Assembly (NCBI GenBank): GCA_023439125.1
Contig: JAEXOU010000007.1
Span: 1-64,000, forward strand
DNA from: Bacillota bacterium
GTDB taxonomy: Bacteria > Bacillota > Clostridia > Lachnospirales > Lachnospiraceae
Length of the DNA stretch: 64,000 nt
Reading direction: 5' to 3'
Of this stretch, positions 1-8,170 are shown piece by piece; the first letter of the stretch is position 1, and the number at the start of each line of letters is the position of its first letter. A model generated the notes under the pieces. That model saw nothing but the letters and a program-made list of their open reading frames with translations, was not told the DNA's origin and searched no databases. The position numbers were made by a program, and so were the translations under genes.

Positions 1-51
1 AAATTCGGGTGTAAATGTACGACGGTTTTTTGGTTCATTGTTTTGAGACAT
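1..51 (-). CDS. IS3-type transposase OrfA, N-terminal end only (runs off the window)
   Basis: Seventeen codons reading MSQNNEPKNRRTFTPEF lie on the minus strand from an ATG at 49-51. The RRTFTPEF string is typical of the start of IS3-family OrfA helix-turn-helix proteins, which bind the element ends. An AAAGGATG-like ribosome-binding site lies just upstream. The rest of the element is outside the window. The element boundary probably lies near 100-115, where the neighbouring metallopeptidase frame begins abruptly, which suggests that the insertion cut that gene. The family call rests on very few residues. Confidence 0.5.
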   Translation of the reverse strand, partial: MSQNNEPKNRRTFTPEF

Positions 52-114
52 AGGGCATCATCCTTTCTTCATTAAGAATATCATATATGCCCTTAAAAAT
101 TCTGTCTAGTTAAT

Positions 115-365
115 TATAGCCGATCCAAACTAAATCGAATATTATATTAGATGATTGGGATTTTTATAACAATGGATTTGATACTTACAGGGTTACTAAT
201 ATACTAACGCATGAATTAGGACATGCTATAGGGTTGGCTCAAATAACAGAACAAGTAGCTCAAACAAATAACATTTCTAGTGTTATGGTTGAAAGTGTAT
301 CCAGTCCATATTTTAGCGGATATCCAACATCGTTTGACGGAACAAACATACTTAAGATGTATTAA
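115..365 (+). pseudogene. C-terminal stub of a matrixin-like zinc metallopeptidase
   Basis: An open frame without a start codon runs into TAA at 363-365. It carries the zinc-binding string THELGHAIGLAQ, matching the HExxHxxGxxH motif of M10-type metallopeptidases. The third ligand position is Gln rather than His. About 83 codons remain, so the pro-region and most of the catalytic domain are missing. The frame starts next to the IS3-type end on its left, so the simplest reading is a secreted protease gene cut by a transposon. The Gln could be decay or a divergent family. Confidence 0.55.
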
Positions 366-433
366 TTATCATATACATAAAAATATTTGAATTCTTTGTA
401 AAAAATGGGGAGGATATAACATTCCCCCCATTT

Positions 434-847
434 TTACATTTCTAGATAATCTCTAAATATGATAAAGGGTATTTTACCGGGTACATTGAGATAATAGGTT
501 GTTTCTGTAAATTGCGTAGGTTTATGAGTTACAGAAAAAACATTTGTACCATAAATTGTCTGTATTTTATATCCTTCACTGACCCTTGAAGAATCATATG
601 TATAGATTACGTTTTTTCCATCATAATACAATACAGCTGTTGTAGCAGGAGGCTCTATCCCAAAAGTAGTTAATATGATACAATCTGGGATACCTCTTTC
701 TACATTATACATAAACTGATGAAGCTTATTAACATTGTATGATTGACCCTCTGGTGTATATAAGACATCTTGATTTTGTAAAGATATTTCTACCGTATAA
801 TCTCTAGGTAAAGAGGCTAATATTTCCTCTGGATTACTGCAATTCAT
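434..847 (-). CDS. DUF4362-like protein of unknown function
   Basis: The 137-residue protein starts at an ATG behind GAGGTGA. It contains a stretch around residues 40-95 (LHQFMYNVERG, then YYDGKNVIYTYDSSR) that resembles the DUF4362 family of small Firmicute proteins. There is no signal peptide or lipobox, although many relatives are lipoproteins, so this copy may have lost its N-terminus. The first 30 or so codons and the upstream DNA are duplicated at 18587-18991. The neighbourhood is mobile-element debris. The biochemical role is unknown. Confidence 0.5.
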   Translation of the reverse strand: MNCSNPEEILASLPRDYTVEISLQNQDVLYTPEGQSYNVNKLHQFMYNVERGIPDCIILTTFGIEPPATTAVLYYDGKNVIYTYDSSRVSEGYKIQTIYGTNVFSVTHKPTQFTETTYYLNVPGKIPFIIFRDYLEM

Positions 848-1161
848 TTTCGGTTCACCTCATCTTATGTTATATTTTATTCAGAAAGGAATATATTGTT
901 ACATAAAGTTTGAATTACAGAGTAAACATATATGTAAAACAAAAGGAAGTCTATCCAGCTAGCTTCCTCTTTTTCTTATCAACTCTTTTACATTATTTGA
1001 TTTTCTTATAATTGGTAAGTCCTAATAAATAGTCAATACTGCAACCATAAAATTTTGCAAGTACAGAAACAATACAGAAACAATACAGAAACCTTTCTCT
1101 AGAGTCCCTGTATTAATAAAATTAGTTAAATAAGTACCCCCTAGAGTCGCTATCTGCTTCT
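745..1161. repeat. Long direct repeat, copy A (partner at 18587-18991)
   Basis: About 415 bp, covering the 5' end of the DUF4362-like gene, its upstream region and the 3' part of an XRE-type gene, recurs near-identically at 18587-18991 in the same orientation. Copy A has one extra 11-bp unit (acagaaacaat) near 1070, which shifts the XRE frame. Both copies lie left of relaxase and integrase debris that ends at a tRNA-Gly gene, so the repeat looks like part of an element present twice. Confidence 0.85.
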
Positions 1162-1163
1162 TT
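993..1163 (-). pseudogene. Broken XRE-type regulator C-terminus (copy A)
   Basis: The frame encodes the ending LAKFYGCSIDYLLGLTNYKKIK, typical of the end of small XRE/Cro helix-turn-helix proteins. Upstream, an 11-bp tandem duplication shifts the frame relative to the copy at 18834-19028, and a TAA blocks any N-terminus. A short tandem, gcacacatggtt twice, follows near 1182-1205. The gene is non-functional as it stands. Confidence 0.6.
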
Positions 1164-1493
1164 GCGGCTTCTGTTATTTATCTGCACACATGGTTGCACA
1201 CATGGTTTCTTGGGTACGAGAATAGGTTGAGGTATTGACCTAATATGACTAAATGATAAGAAATTAATATAAATTGTGATATTTAAATTAATATTTACAT
1301 TACTGAAATCGGACAATAGTAACCGATGAATAACATACCGTTCCAAAAAATCTCCCAGATGTGAAATAATAGAATCAACTTGGAGATAAGTCTATCCTAA
1401 TCGGTTCTCGATAGTATACTTTGTATTCGTTGGCTACAATTCTGCGAATCAAGTACTTGACTGCTCCAAAATATCCAAAGGAGATTTTGTCAA
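1162..1493. other. Intergenic remnant upstream of IS66 tnpA
   Basis: About 330 bp with no convincing gene. It holds a 12-bp tandem (gcacacatggtt x2, about 1182-1205), then AT-rich DNA, then the likely IS66 leader ahead of the tnpA ATG at 1494, which has an AAGGAG ribosome-binding site. I could not identify the terminal inverted repeat by eye. Confidence 0.4.
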
Positions 1494-1826
1494 ATGCACG
1501 AAACTATTCGAAGCCACAAACGATCTGATCTAGAGTGGATGGATCTTATCCATGAATGCCGCACCAGTGGACTTGGTGACAAGGAATGGTGCGAACTCAA
1601 TCAAATACCGATTAGTACCTTCTACACTAAAATCACAAAGTTACGTCGAAAGGCTTGTGATATACCAAAAGCAATTCAACGCACAATAGGTCATTCACAG
1701 CAGGTAGTTCCACTTTCCATCCTGGATGAATCACCAATCCCTTTCGCAGATGCTACACCGATTCAAACCGACGTACCTGCTGTGATTTTAAAGTTGAATG
1801 ATTACAGCGTTACGATTTTACAGGTA
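1494..1826 (+). pseudogene. tnpA: IS66-family accessory protein TnpA, truncated
   Basis: The first 110 or so residues match IS66 TnpA (OrfA): W-x-x-L-I-x-E-C-R-x-S-G-L, then EWC, then PISTFYTKITKLR, and a C-terminal VILKLNDYSVTI. TnpA is one of two small accessory proteins encoded ahead of the IS66 transposase. The family part stops near 1826. The open frame then continues to 1961 through unrelated sequence that includes a tRNA-Gly 3'-end copy at 1844-1865. TnpB and the transposase are absent. The junction suggests recombination at, or close to, an attachment-like site. Confidence 0.7.
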
Positions 1827-1843
1827 TTCAAGAGCTTCTTAGT

Positions 1844-1865
1844 TAAGCGCGAGACGGGATTCGAA
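1844..1865. repeat. Attachment-site-like copy of the tRNA-Gly 3' end
   Basis: The string taagcgcgagacgggattcg, continuing aa, equals the 3' end of the tRNA-Gly gene at 5875-5946 plus flanking bases (5873-5894). Only this 22-bp tip is present, with no rest of a tRNA. A 3'-end tRNA copy about 4 kb from the intact tRNA, with integrase debris between them, is the classic footprint of an element integrated at a tRNA gene. Confidence 0.65.
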
Positions 1866-1972
1866 AACTACCCCCTCGATAAAATACTGATAGAAAGGGA
1901 CTTTCCGGCACATCCAATTTTTACGTACTCAAGTGGGTACTCAAAAACAAAGATACCATAAAAGTAGTAAAA

Positions 1973-2362
1973 TCAAAGTATACTGTTTTTTCTTAAATAA
2001 TCGTTAACCTTGGAGAGAAATAACTTCGCATCTTCCAGTTGCTTTTCAGCTTCCTGCTTTGAAGCAATATAGAAATCCTCATAATCTGATTTTTCCCTCA
2101 AGAATGAAGCCATCTTTACAATTTTCGATGCTTCTTTATCAAAGTCTCCAGTTTTTACAAAATTTTGGTTAAAGTATGCTATGATACCGGAATGTTTTGA
2201 AGAATCATAACCGGCTAATGCAGTAATGGAGCGCATTGCATGAAATATTGCATAATAGGAACGATTAATCGATACTTTATAAAGTGCTTCTTTAAGAGTA
2301 ACTTCAGAGGCAGTAAAATCTTCCAAAGCTTTTGAATAACGGTATGCTTATAATTCTTTTAT
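1973..2362 (-). pseudogene. HEPN-domain protein with lost start codon (or TTG-initiated remnant)
   Basis: The frame encodes a HEPN domain: AYRYSKALEDFTASEVTLKE, then the signature INRSYYAIFHAMRS. HEPN proteins paired with MNT proteins are usually RNase-type toxins. Family-like sequence extends upstream of the longest open frame to about 2347, but is cut by TAA at 2348-2350. The position where an ATG should overlap the MNT stop reads ATA (2362-2360). The only in-frame start is a TTG at 2324-2326 without a good ribosome-binding site, which would remove the first helix. I read it as decayed; a shortened TTG product is the alternative. Confidence 0.65.
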
Positions 2363-2685
2363 GCTGCCTTCCATAAAACCACACCGTCCTTTTTAACATT
2401 TATATAGAAAGGGAGTACATTTTCCCATTTTAGAAACTCATCATAATCAATATCGATAACAGAAAACACCTTGTCATATTTCAAATCCAAATTCAAAGTA
2501 AAATCAACCAAATTATCTTGAACAGATTGACTTTTTGCATCTTTTAATATGATAGCAATATCAACGTCCGATTCATCGGTATTGGTTCCTCTAGCAACAG
2601 AGCCATAAAGAATAATACTTACTAACCTATCATTAAAAAGGTTTATTAATCCCTCAACTAATTCATTTGTAATCATGTAATTCAT
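2359..2685 (-). CDS. MNT-type nucleotidyltransferase, partner of a HEPN protein
   Basis: This 108-residue minimal nucleotidyltransferase carries the GSVARG motif near residue 28, followed by DESDVDIAI with two metal-binding Asp residues. In HEPN/MNT modules the MNT protein acts as antitoxin, in studied cases by adenylylating the HEPN toxin. An AGGAGGTGG ribosome-binding site precedes the ATG. The stop overlaps the degenerated start of the HEPN gene. It appears intact although its partner is damaged. Confidence 0.75.
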   Translation of the reverse strand: MNYMITNELVEGLINLFNDRLVSIILYGSVARGTNTDESDVDIAIILKDAKSQSVQDNLVDFTLNLDLKYDKVFSVIDIDYDEFLKWENVLPFYINVKKDGVVLWKAA

Positions 2686-2811
2686 GACTGTGCCACCTCC
2701 TTAATATGCTTTTAGTTTAACACAATATGATTAAATTATCTACATATGTATAAATACTTGATTCCGCCAATAATTCGGAATTGTAAACAAATGCAAATTA
2801 CACCAGTATTA

Positions 2812-3372
2812 TTATTGAGATTTAGATATACTATGTTTTATGCTCTGCTGGTGAAAAAATCGTTCCTTGGTAATACAAAGATTAATGATTCCGTTATCTT
2901 CGCTTATTATTTGAAATCCTGATGATAAATGCGTTCTTAAGGCTGCTATTCGGTTCATTTCAAAATTATTATGAATAGTATTTACAGGCATAGTTTCAAA
3001 TACTTCTTTTAACAAAAGATCTAATGCTTCAGTAGCATACCTTAAGCCACGGTATTTACTCTCAATAACTATGCCCATGTCATGCCAGTTTCCTTGACTA
3101 CTTGGATGAGCATTCACTTCTCCAATAAACGTATTATCCTCCCTACGTACTATGTATGCATAAAACCGCTGTGGTTTTCCATTCACAAACCAATGATACC
3201 AAGACTCCCACTGAGTTTCTGGAAAGTCTATACATCCAGTAATATTGTGATACCCCTCATAACCTAAATTATATCCTTTATTATATTCCATAGTATCAGG
3301 GTCATTCATTATTTGTTGCCTATACCATAATTCCACTAAACTTGGAATATGCAAAAGCAATTTATTTATCAT
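2812..3372 (-). CDS. GNAT-family N-acetyltransferase (RimJ/RimL-like)
   Basis: The 186-residue protein has the GNAT layout: an EVNAHPSSQGN strand region, the acetyl-CoA-binding segment VIESKYRGLRYATEAL near residues 100-118, and the Asn/Arg-Ala helix (NNFEMNRIAALRTHLSSGF) typical of the RimJ/RimL group. An AGGAGA ribosome-binding site lies upstream. The substrate cannot be told from sequence. It lies inside the decayed element between the tRNA-Gly-like sites, so it may be cargo. Confidence 0.7.
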   Translation of the reverse strand: MINKLLLHIPSLVELWYRQQIMNDPDTMEYNKGYNLGYEGYHNITGCIDFPETQWESWYHWFVNGKPQRFYAYIVRREDNTFIGEVNAHPSSQGNWHDMGIVIESKYRGLRYATEALDLLLKEVFETMPVNTIHNNFEMNRIAALRTHLSSGFQIISEDNGIINLCITKERFFHQQSIKHSISKSQ

Positions 3373-3525
3373 CTCTGTCTCCTCTCAAGATTATGAATAA
3401 TATGAAATTCGTTGTAGAAACCAACTACATAATACCAGTTGTTATATTATCTGTGAATTTTAATGTAAAGTAGTTTGCTTACTTTAGCTATTATACCATG
3501 ATATCTTTTTGCTGACAACATATTC

Positions 3526-3558
3526 CAATAACGGTTAAACGGTTATTGGATTTTTTTA
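3526..3558 (+). terminator. Rho-independent terminator
   Basis: CCAATAAC and GTTATTGG pair around a short spacer and are followed by seven T residues. It may stop transcription entering from the left before the integrase remnant. Confidence 0.5.
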
Positions 3559-3679
3559 TCGTTTTTTCAGATATCGAACAAGAGATTAAATCATATTTTG
3601 TTTATCTAAGAGAAAGGGAGAAATAAAATCGTGTTTCGAAAGTATATGATAACAGAACAAAATCGGTTGATAGTACAAA

Positions 3680-4425
3680 ATGAGTTCAAAGAACAAATTG
3701 AGTGAATGCCCGATTTCGTCTGGGAAATATGCCAAGTATCAACACGATGAGTCTTGTAAAACCTTAGAACAATGCAGGAGCCATGTTGATGATTGGCTGG
3801 AACATAGGAAAGCTATGTCTGCAAGTACACAGAAGTTAGATGCAAGCTCCCTCGCCAAGATCTTCGGATGTTCTACCACTGAATTCCTTAAAACAAATGC
3901 AAGACTCAGAAAAAACATTAAAAGAAGCCGGGGAAAGAAGAAAATGGATGCACATTTCTCTGAAAAGAAGAACTGGGAATTAGTTGAATTCAGTAAATCT
4001 GTCGGATTAAGACGTGCGGAACTTTCTGCACTATATGGCAACTGTCTGAAAGAGGAAGATGGGCAATGTTTTGTAATTGTACAGTCAGGCTCTAAAGGTG
4101 GGAAGTACCGGGAAGCGCCTGTGACCAGAATGTTGATTTGGTTATCCGAAAGATGAATGAAGCTGGAAATAAAAAGGTCTTTACTAAGATTTCAAGTGCA
4201 GCCGATATCCATTCCTATCGTGGTGATTATGCAACTGCTATCTATCTTGCGAATGCTAGACCGCTTGACCAGATACCGAAGTGTGACCGTTATTATTGCC
4301 GGAAGGATAAGAAGGGCATTTGGTATGACAAAGAAGCGATAAAAATCACTTCAAAGGCACTTGGACATAACAGAATTAACGTGATTGCTGAACAGTACCT
4401 AAATAATTCCTTGTTTTTAAAATAA
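3680..4425 (+). pseudogene. Frameshifted tyrosine recombinase (integrase)
   Basis: Two overlapping frames, 3680-4125 and about 4120-4425, together read as one site-specific integrase. Frame 1 has GLRRAEL (catalytic Arg) and SKGGKYREAP. Frame 2 has DIHSYRGDYA (His-x-x-Arg), ALGHNRINVIAEQYL (Leu-Gly-His and the Tyr nucleophile region). A small deletion near 4120-4135 shifts the frame. A GTG at 3631 behind a ribosome-binding-like AAAGGGAG may be the original start, in yet another frame. It presumably once drove movement of the element. Confidence 0.75.
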
Positions 4426-4652
4426 TTATGCATATTTAAGGTGAGGCATAGAAACAAAAATAACAAACAAAAATTAAAAAATCATAACAAACAAAAATGC
4501 CATCTTATTTTAAAGTGAGGCATTTTGTATGAAACAAATCAATCTGGAAGAGAAAAAACTTTTGCAAGAATACTTTACCTGCTCCTTTTTAAATTCGTCA
4601 GTCATTTTTATTAATGTACCAGATTAACAAATTTTTAAAGTAGGAAATTATA

Positions 4653-5276
4653 ATGGCAAATGTTTGTATTGTAAGACATCAAGGTTACATAAAATCAAAG
4701 ATGCGATTTCCGTATCAACATAATTTCAGAACGTTGAAAAACTATGGAAACAAAAACATTGATGTATCACTTACCCATCTTAATACCTGTATAGTAAATA
4801 ATCTGAAAGATGGGGAAACCTATCTCACTGTGTTCAATCGTCTGTATGAAAGTGGAGAATTTAAAGGGCAGTTAAAAGTGCAAGGGGCAGAAGAAAAGCA
4901 ATCAAAGTTCGTGGATGAATTTCTGGTGTATCCACCAAATGAGAAAATAACAGAAATGAGTCTTGAGGAACAAGAAGCATTCTTCAAAAGGTATTGCAGG
5001 CAATTCAGAGTTACTTCACCGATATCATTATTTTATCTGCCAATGTGCATCGTGATGAGGCTTTTCATCCTAAAGATGAAGAAATGAAAGCACTCTTTAC
5101 CGAAGGGAAAGTAACACCTCATATGCATGTGATTGTAATACCAATAGTTCATGATAAAAAGAAGGATTGTAAGAGAATCTCCATAACAGAACTATGGAAG
5201 GGACAATTCGGTTATCGCAAATTCCAGGATTATATGTACAATGCAGTCGGCAATGAGTATGGCTTTGACCGTGGTG
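4653..5276 (+). pseudogene. MobV/Pre-like relaxase, frameshifted and 3'-truncated (copy 1)
   Basis: It starts MANVCIVRHQGYIKSKM and has the Pre/Mob features YQHNFRTL and a TPHMHVIVIPI metal-binding His motif. Such relaxases nick at oriT and lead mobilisation. A frameshift near 4990 splits it into two frames. At 5276 the relaxase sequence stops within the string gaccgtggtg and integrase sequence takes over, so the C-terminal coiled coil is lost. A second copy with the same upstream DNA lies at 20761-21993. Confidence 0.75.
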
Positions 5277-5810
5277 CTTGGTGTCCGTATCGGAGAAGGT
5301 GTAGTACTTAAATTCTCTGATATTGAGTATGGAAAGATAGCAATTCAAAGGATGGAAGAAAAGGTGCTTGTCTTTGATGGAGAGAAATTTAAGGGTGCCG
5401 GTGTGCAGATAGTGGAACATCTGAGAAAAGAAAACGATTCGGAGTACCGCTTTATCTCTGTTACTGACGTAGCAAAGGAAATCATAAGAAGGGCTAGAGT
5501 GCTTAATCCCAATGGTGAACTTATCTTTGAAAGAAATGGTGAGCGACTAACTGCAAGAACAGTAACCTACTGGCTTAGTAAATATTGCAGAGATGCAGGA
5601 ATTACATACAAAAGTCCTCATTGCACAAGAAGGACAACTGCAAGCCGTTTGTGTACGGAAGGAATGCCATTGGATAAGATAAGGGATATTCTCGGACAGG
5701 TCGATGAAAGTACTACTCTTAGTTATATTTACAATCCCAATACGGAAAAAGAGAACTTGGACATTATGAATAAAGCTCTGAAAAATAACAACAAAAAGAG
5801 CGTAAAATAG
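5277..5810 (+). pseudogene. Tyrosine recombinase, C-terminal catalytic domain fused to relaxase debris
   Basis: It holds LGVRIGEGVVLKFSDI (catalytic Arg box), PHCTRRTTASRL (His-x-x-Arg), ILGQVDESTTLSYIYNP (usually LGH, here LGQ) and the Tyr nucleophile. The N-terminal DNA-binding part is missing; a matching N-terminus survives at 22096. The gene ends 65 bp from the 3' end of tRNA-Gly, the expected place for an integrase that uses this tRNA as attachment site. Confidence 0.8.
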
Positions 5811-5844
5811 CAGTGCACATACGGTGCACATATCAGCGTAACAA

Positions 5845-5870
5845 AAAATCCCTTGAAAATCAAGGGATTT
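5845..5870 (-). terminator. Terminator of tRNA-Gly
   Basis: On the minus strand AAATCCCTT and AAGGGATTT pair and run into a T stretch directly after the tRNA 3' end. Confidence 0.8.
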
Positions 5871-5874
5871 CGTA

Positions 5875-5946
5875 AGCGCGAGACGGGATTCGAACCCGCG
5901 ACCCTCGCCTTGGCAAGGCGATACTCCACCACTGAGCCACTCGCGC
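5875..5946 (-). tRNA. tRNA-Gly (anticodon GCC)
   Basis: The complete cloverleaf is visible on the minus strand: acceptor GCGCGAG/CTCGCGC, anticodon stem TCGCC/GGCGA around loop TTGCCAA (anticodon GCC at 5912-5914), and T-arm GCGGG-TTCGAAT-CCCGT. CCA is not encoded. An integrase fragment lies on its 3' side, and a copy of its 3' end occurs at 1844. A second, nearly identical gene is at 24192-24263, differing in one acceptor base pair. Confidence 0.95.
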
Positions 5947-6024
5947 ATTTTTATTATTTACGTATTTCTTACGCAAGAGATATCATATCTTATCAGAGAT
6001 GTTTTGTCAATACAAAAATAATAT

Positions 6025-6063
6025 TTAAAGCTTTAAGAACAAAATTAATATTTAAAGCTTTAA
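6025..6063. promoter_or_regulatory. Two 12-bp palindromes upstream of the acyltransferase gene
   Basis: TTAAAGCTTTAA occurs at 6025-6036 and again at 6052-6063, 27 bp apart, within a repeated 20-bp context. They lie 100-140 bp ahead of the acyltransferase start and could be an operator pair. This is a pattern only, with no known regulator. Confidence 0.3.
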
Positions 6064-6166
6064 GAAATGTATTATTGAAGAATCATGGAAGGTTATGGTA
6101 TAGTTTTGAATGGTAATGTATAACATGAAAATATTCAGGGGTATATAGTTTAACAGGAGGGTTTAG

Positions 6167-7312
6167 ATGAGTGGTAATAACGGAAGGGAAAGATTTTTGT
6201 ATATTGATAATCTGCGGTTATTAATGATTATCTTAGTAATTATGGTACATCTGGGGGTTACATATAGTGGAATAGGAAGCTGGTATATAATGGAACAGAC
6301 CCAATTAGGGGTTGCAGCAACCTTATTCTTTGGTTTGTTCCAATCTTTTACGCAAGCGTATTTTATGGGATTTTTGTTCCTGATTTCAGGGTATTTTGTA
6401 GTGAAGTCTTATGACAAGAAGGGGTTTGGAAAGTTTGTACTGGATCGTTTTATTCGTTTAGGGATACCAACCCTGATCTATATGTTAATCATACAACCAT
6501 TTATTGAATATGTTATTTTGGGGGATACCTGGCAAAGGCCGGTATTCATGGAATATTATATCCGGTATATCACCGATCTTCATTTTATCAGCGGAAGCGG
6601 ACCGCTCTGGTTTGCGTTTGCCTTGTTCATTTTTAATCTGATTTATGCCATTATACGAAGAATAGTTAAGTCAGGGAAAGTAGCAAGAGAGAAGAAATTA
6701 CCAACCACCAAATCAGTAATGTTACTGATTTTATTAATCTCTGTTTGTGCATTCTCAATTCGTCTGGTTCAGCCAATTGATACCAGTATTATAAATATGC
6801 AGTTGTGCTTCTTTTCCCAATATGTTATTTTATTTGTTGTTGGAATAAGCGCGGGACGGTATCAATGGTTTTCCCAGCTTTCTTATAAAAATGGAATAAG
6901 ATGGTTGATGGCAGCTTTAATCCCCGGGATCATATGCTGGAGTATAATGATGATATCCGGAGGAGCGCTGGATGGCGGGTTTGATTTGTATAAAGGAGGA
7001 TTTTATTGGCAAAGTGTTGCCTATGCAGTGTGGGAATCCTTCACAGCAGTGGCAATGTCAATCGGTTTGATTGCACTAGGTAAGGAAAAATGGAATCAGC
7101 AATCAAAGCTGGTTAAGATGTTATCAGATAATTCATTTGCGGTTTATATGTTTCATCCGCCAATCATTATTATAGTTACGAAATTACTTCTGAATTTACA
7201 TTCGGATGTCTTGGTGAAGTATTTTATTGCTTGCATCCTGGGAATTTCATTGAGTTTTCTGATTACCAATTTTATTTTAAAGCATATTCCATTGTTAAAG
7301 AAAGTGCTGTAG
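6167..7312 (+). CDS. Membrane acyltransferase (acyltransferase-3 family)
   Basis: This 381-residue multi-span protein starts with the family signature RFLYIDNLRLLMIILVIMVHLGVTY, where Arg and His are the conserved residues, and has about ten hydrophobic segments. Family members such as OatA move acetyl or other acyl groups onto cell-wall or extracellular sugars. A strong AGGAGG ribosome-binding site precedes the ATG. It lies 30 bp ahead of the PHP gene and may be co-transcribed with it. The acceptor is unknown. Confidence 0.8.
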   Translation: MSGNNGRERFLYIDNLRLLMIILVIMVHLGVTYSGIGSWYIMEQTQLGVAATLFFGLFQSFTQAYFMGFLFLISGYFVVKSYDKKGFGKFVLDRFIRLGIPTLIYMLIIQPFIEYVILGDTWQRPVFMEYYIRYITDLHFISGSGPLWFAFALFIFNLIYAIIRRIVKSGKVAREKKLPTTKSVMLLILLISVCAFSIRLVQPIDTSIINMQLCFFSQYVILFVVGISAGRYQWFSQLSYKNGIRWLMAALIPGIICWSIMMISGGALDGGFDLYKGGFYWQSVAYAVWESFTAVAMSIGLIALGKEKWNQQSKLVKMLSDNSFAVYMFHPPIIIIVTKLLLNLHSDVLVKYFIACILGISLSFLITNFILKHIPLLKKVL

Positions 7313-7342
7313 AGACCGGCAAATAAGGAAAGGTGAGAATTT

Positions 7343-8077
7343 ATGCAGATCGAGTTAGATGTTCATACCCATACCATAGCCAGCGGGCATGCATATGGGA
7401 CAATCGCAGAGATGGCGAAGGAGGCGGCAGAGAAGGGACTTAAGCTTCTGGGAATGACGGAGCACACGAAAGGAATACCTGGAACCTGTGAGGATATTTA
7501 CTTTATGAACCTTGGTGTGGTCCCGAGAAATCTGTACGGGATACAACTAATGCTGGGCGCGGAGACGAATATTCTGGATTATGATGGAACGGTAAGTCTT
7601 GGTGACAGCTATAAGCATAATTTGGATATCCGTATTGCAGGAATCCATGACTTTTGCTATAAATTCGGTACAATAAAGGAGAATACGAGCGCTATCGTTG
7701 GAGCAATCAGAAATCCGTACATTGATATTATTTGTCACCCTGACGATGGAAATTGTCCTGTGGAATATGAAAAGATTGTGTGGGAAGCAAAGGAGCATCA
7801 TACTCTTTTGGAAGTTAATAATAATTCATTAAGAAGCAGACACAGAAAGAATACGGTTGAAAATTCACTTCGTATGCTGGAACTATGTAAGGAATATAAA
7901 GTGCCTATCCTACTCAGCAGTGATGCACACTTTATGAATGACATAGCAAATTTTGATCATGCCATGCCGGTGATTGAACAGGCAGCATTTCCTCATGAGT
8001 TAATTTTGAACTATTCCGCTGATAAATTTCGAAGCTTTATTAATATAAACAGGGAGAGGGAGAGAGAACTGGAATGA
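7343..8077 (+). CDS. PHP-domain metal-dependent hydrolase (YcdX/histidinol-phosphatase-like)
   Basis: The 244-residue protein has the PHP metal-binding motifs: DVHTHTIASGHAYGT at the start, GMTEHTKG near residue 36, GAETNI, a CHPDDGN region near residue 130, and SSDAHF near residue 194. This resembles the YcdX branch, whose members are phosphoesterases with a trinuclear metal site. An AAAGGTGAG ribosome-binding site is present. The physiological substrate is unclear. Confidence 0.8.
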   Translation: MQIELDVHTHTIASGHAYGTIAEMAKEAAEKGLKLLGMTEHTKGIPGTCEDIYFMNLGVVPRNLYGIQLMLGAETNILDYDGTVSLGDSYKHNLDIRIAGIHDFCYKFGTIKENTSAIVGAIRNPYIDIICHPDDGNCPVEYEKIVWEAKEHHTLLEVNNNSLRSRHRKNTVENSLRMLELCKEYKVPILLSSDAHFMNDIANFDHAMPVIEQAAFPHELILNYSADKFRSFININRERERELE

Positions 8078-8120
8078 GTCGATGCGTCAATCCGGTTTAC
8101 TTGTCATGAACAACATAAAA

Positions 8121-8170
8121 TGTAGGAGCCTGCATTATGATAAATCATAACACAAGCTCCTACGATTTTA
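8121..8170. terminator. Bidirectional terminator between the PHP gene and thrS
   Basis: GTAGGAGC pairs with GCTCCTAC around an inner TTATGAT/ATCATAA stem, and the hairpin is flanked by A/T runs on both sides. It can serve both convergent genes. Confidence 0.65.

Noticed and set aside
1122..1346. 74-residue minus-strand frame
   Set aside because: It spans the repeat junction and AT-rich DNA; no ribosome-binding site and no family-like sequence.
5547..5948. Minus-strand frame of 133 residues over the tRNA-Gly gene
   Set aside because: Shadow of the integrase fragment and tRNA.
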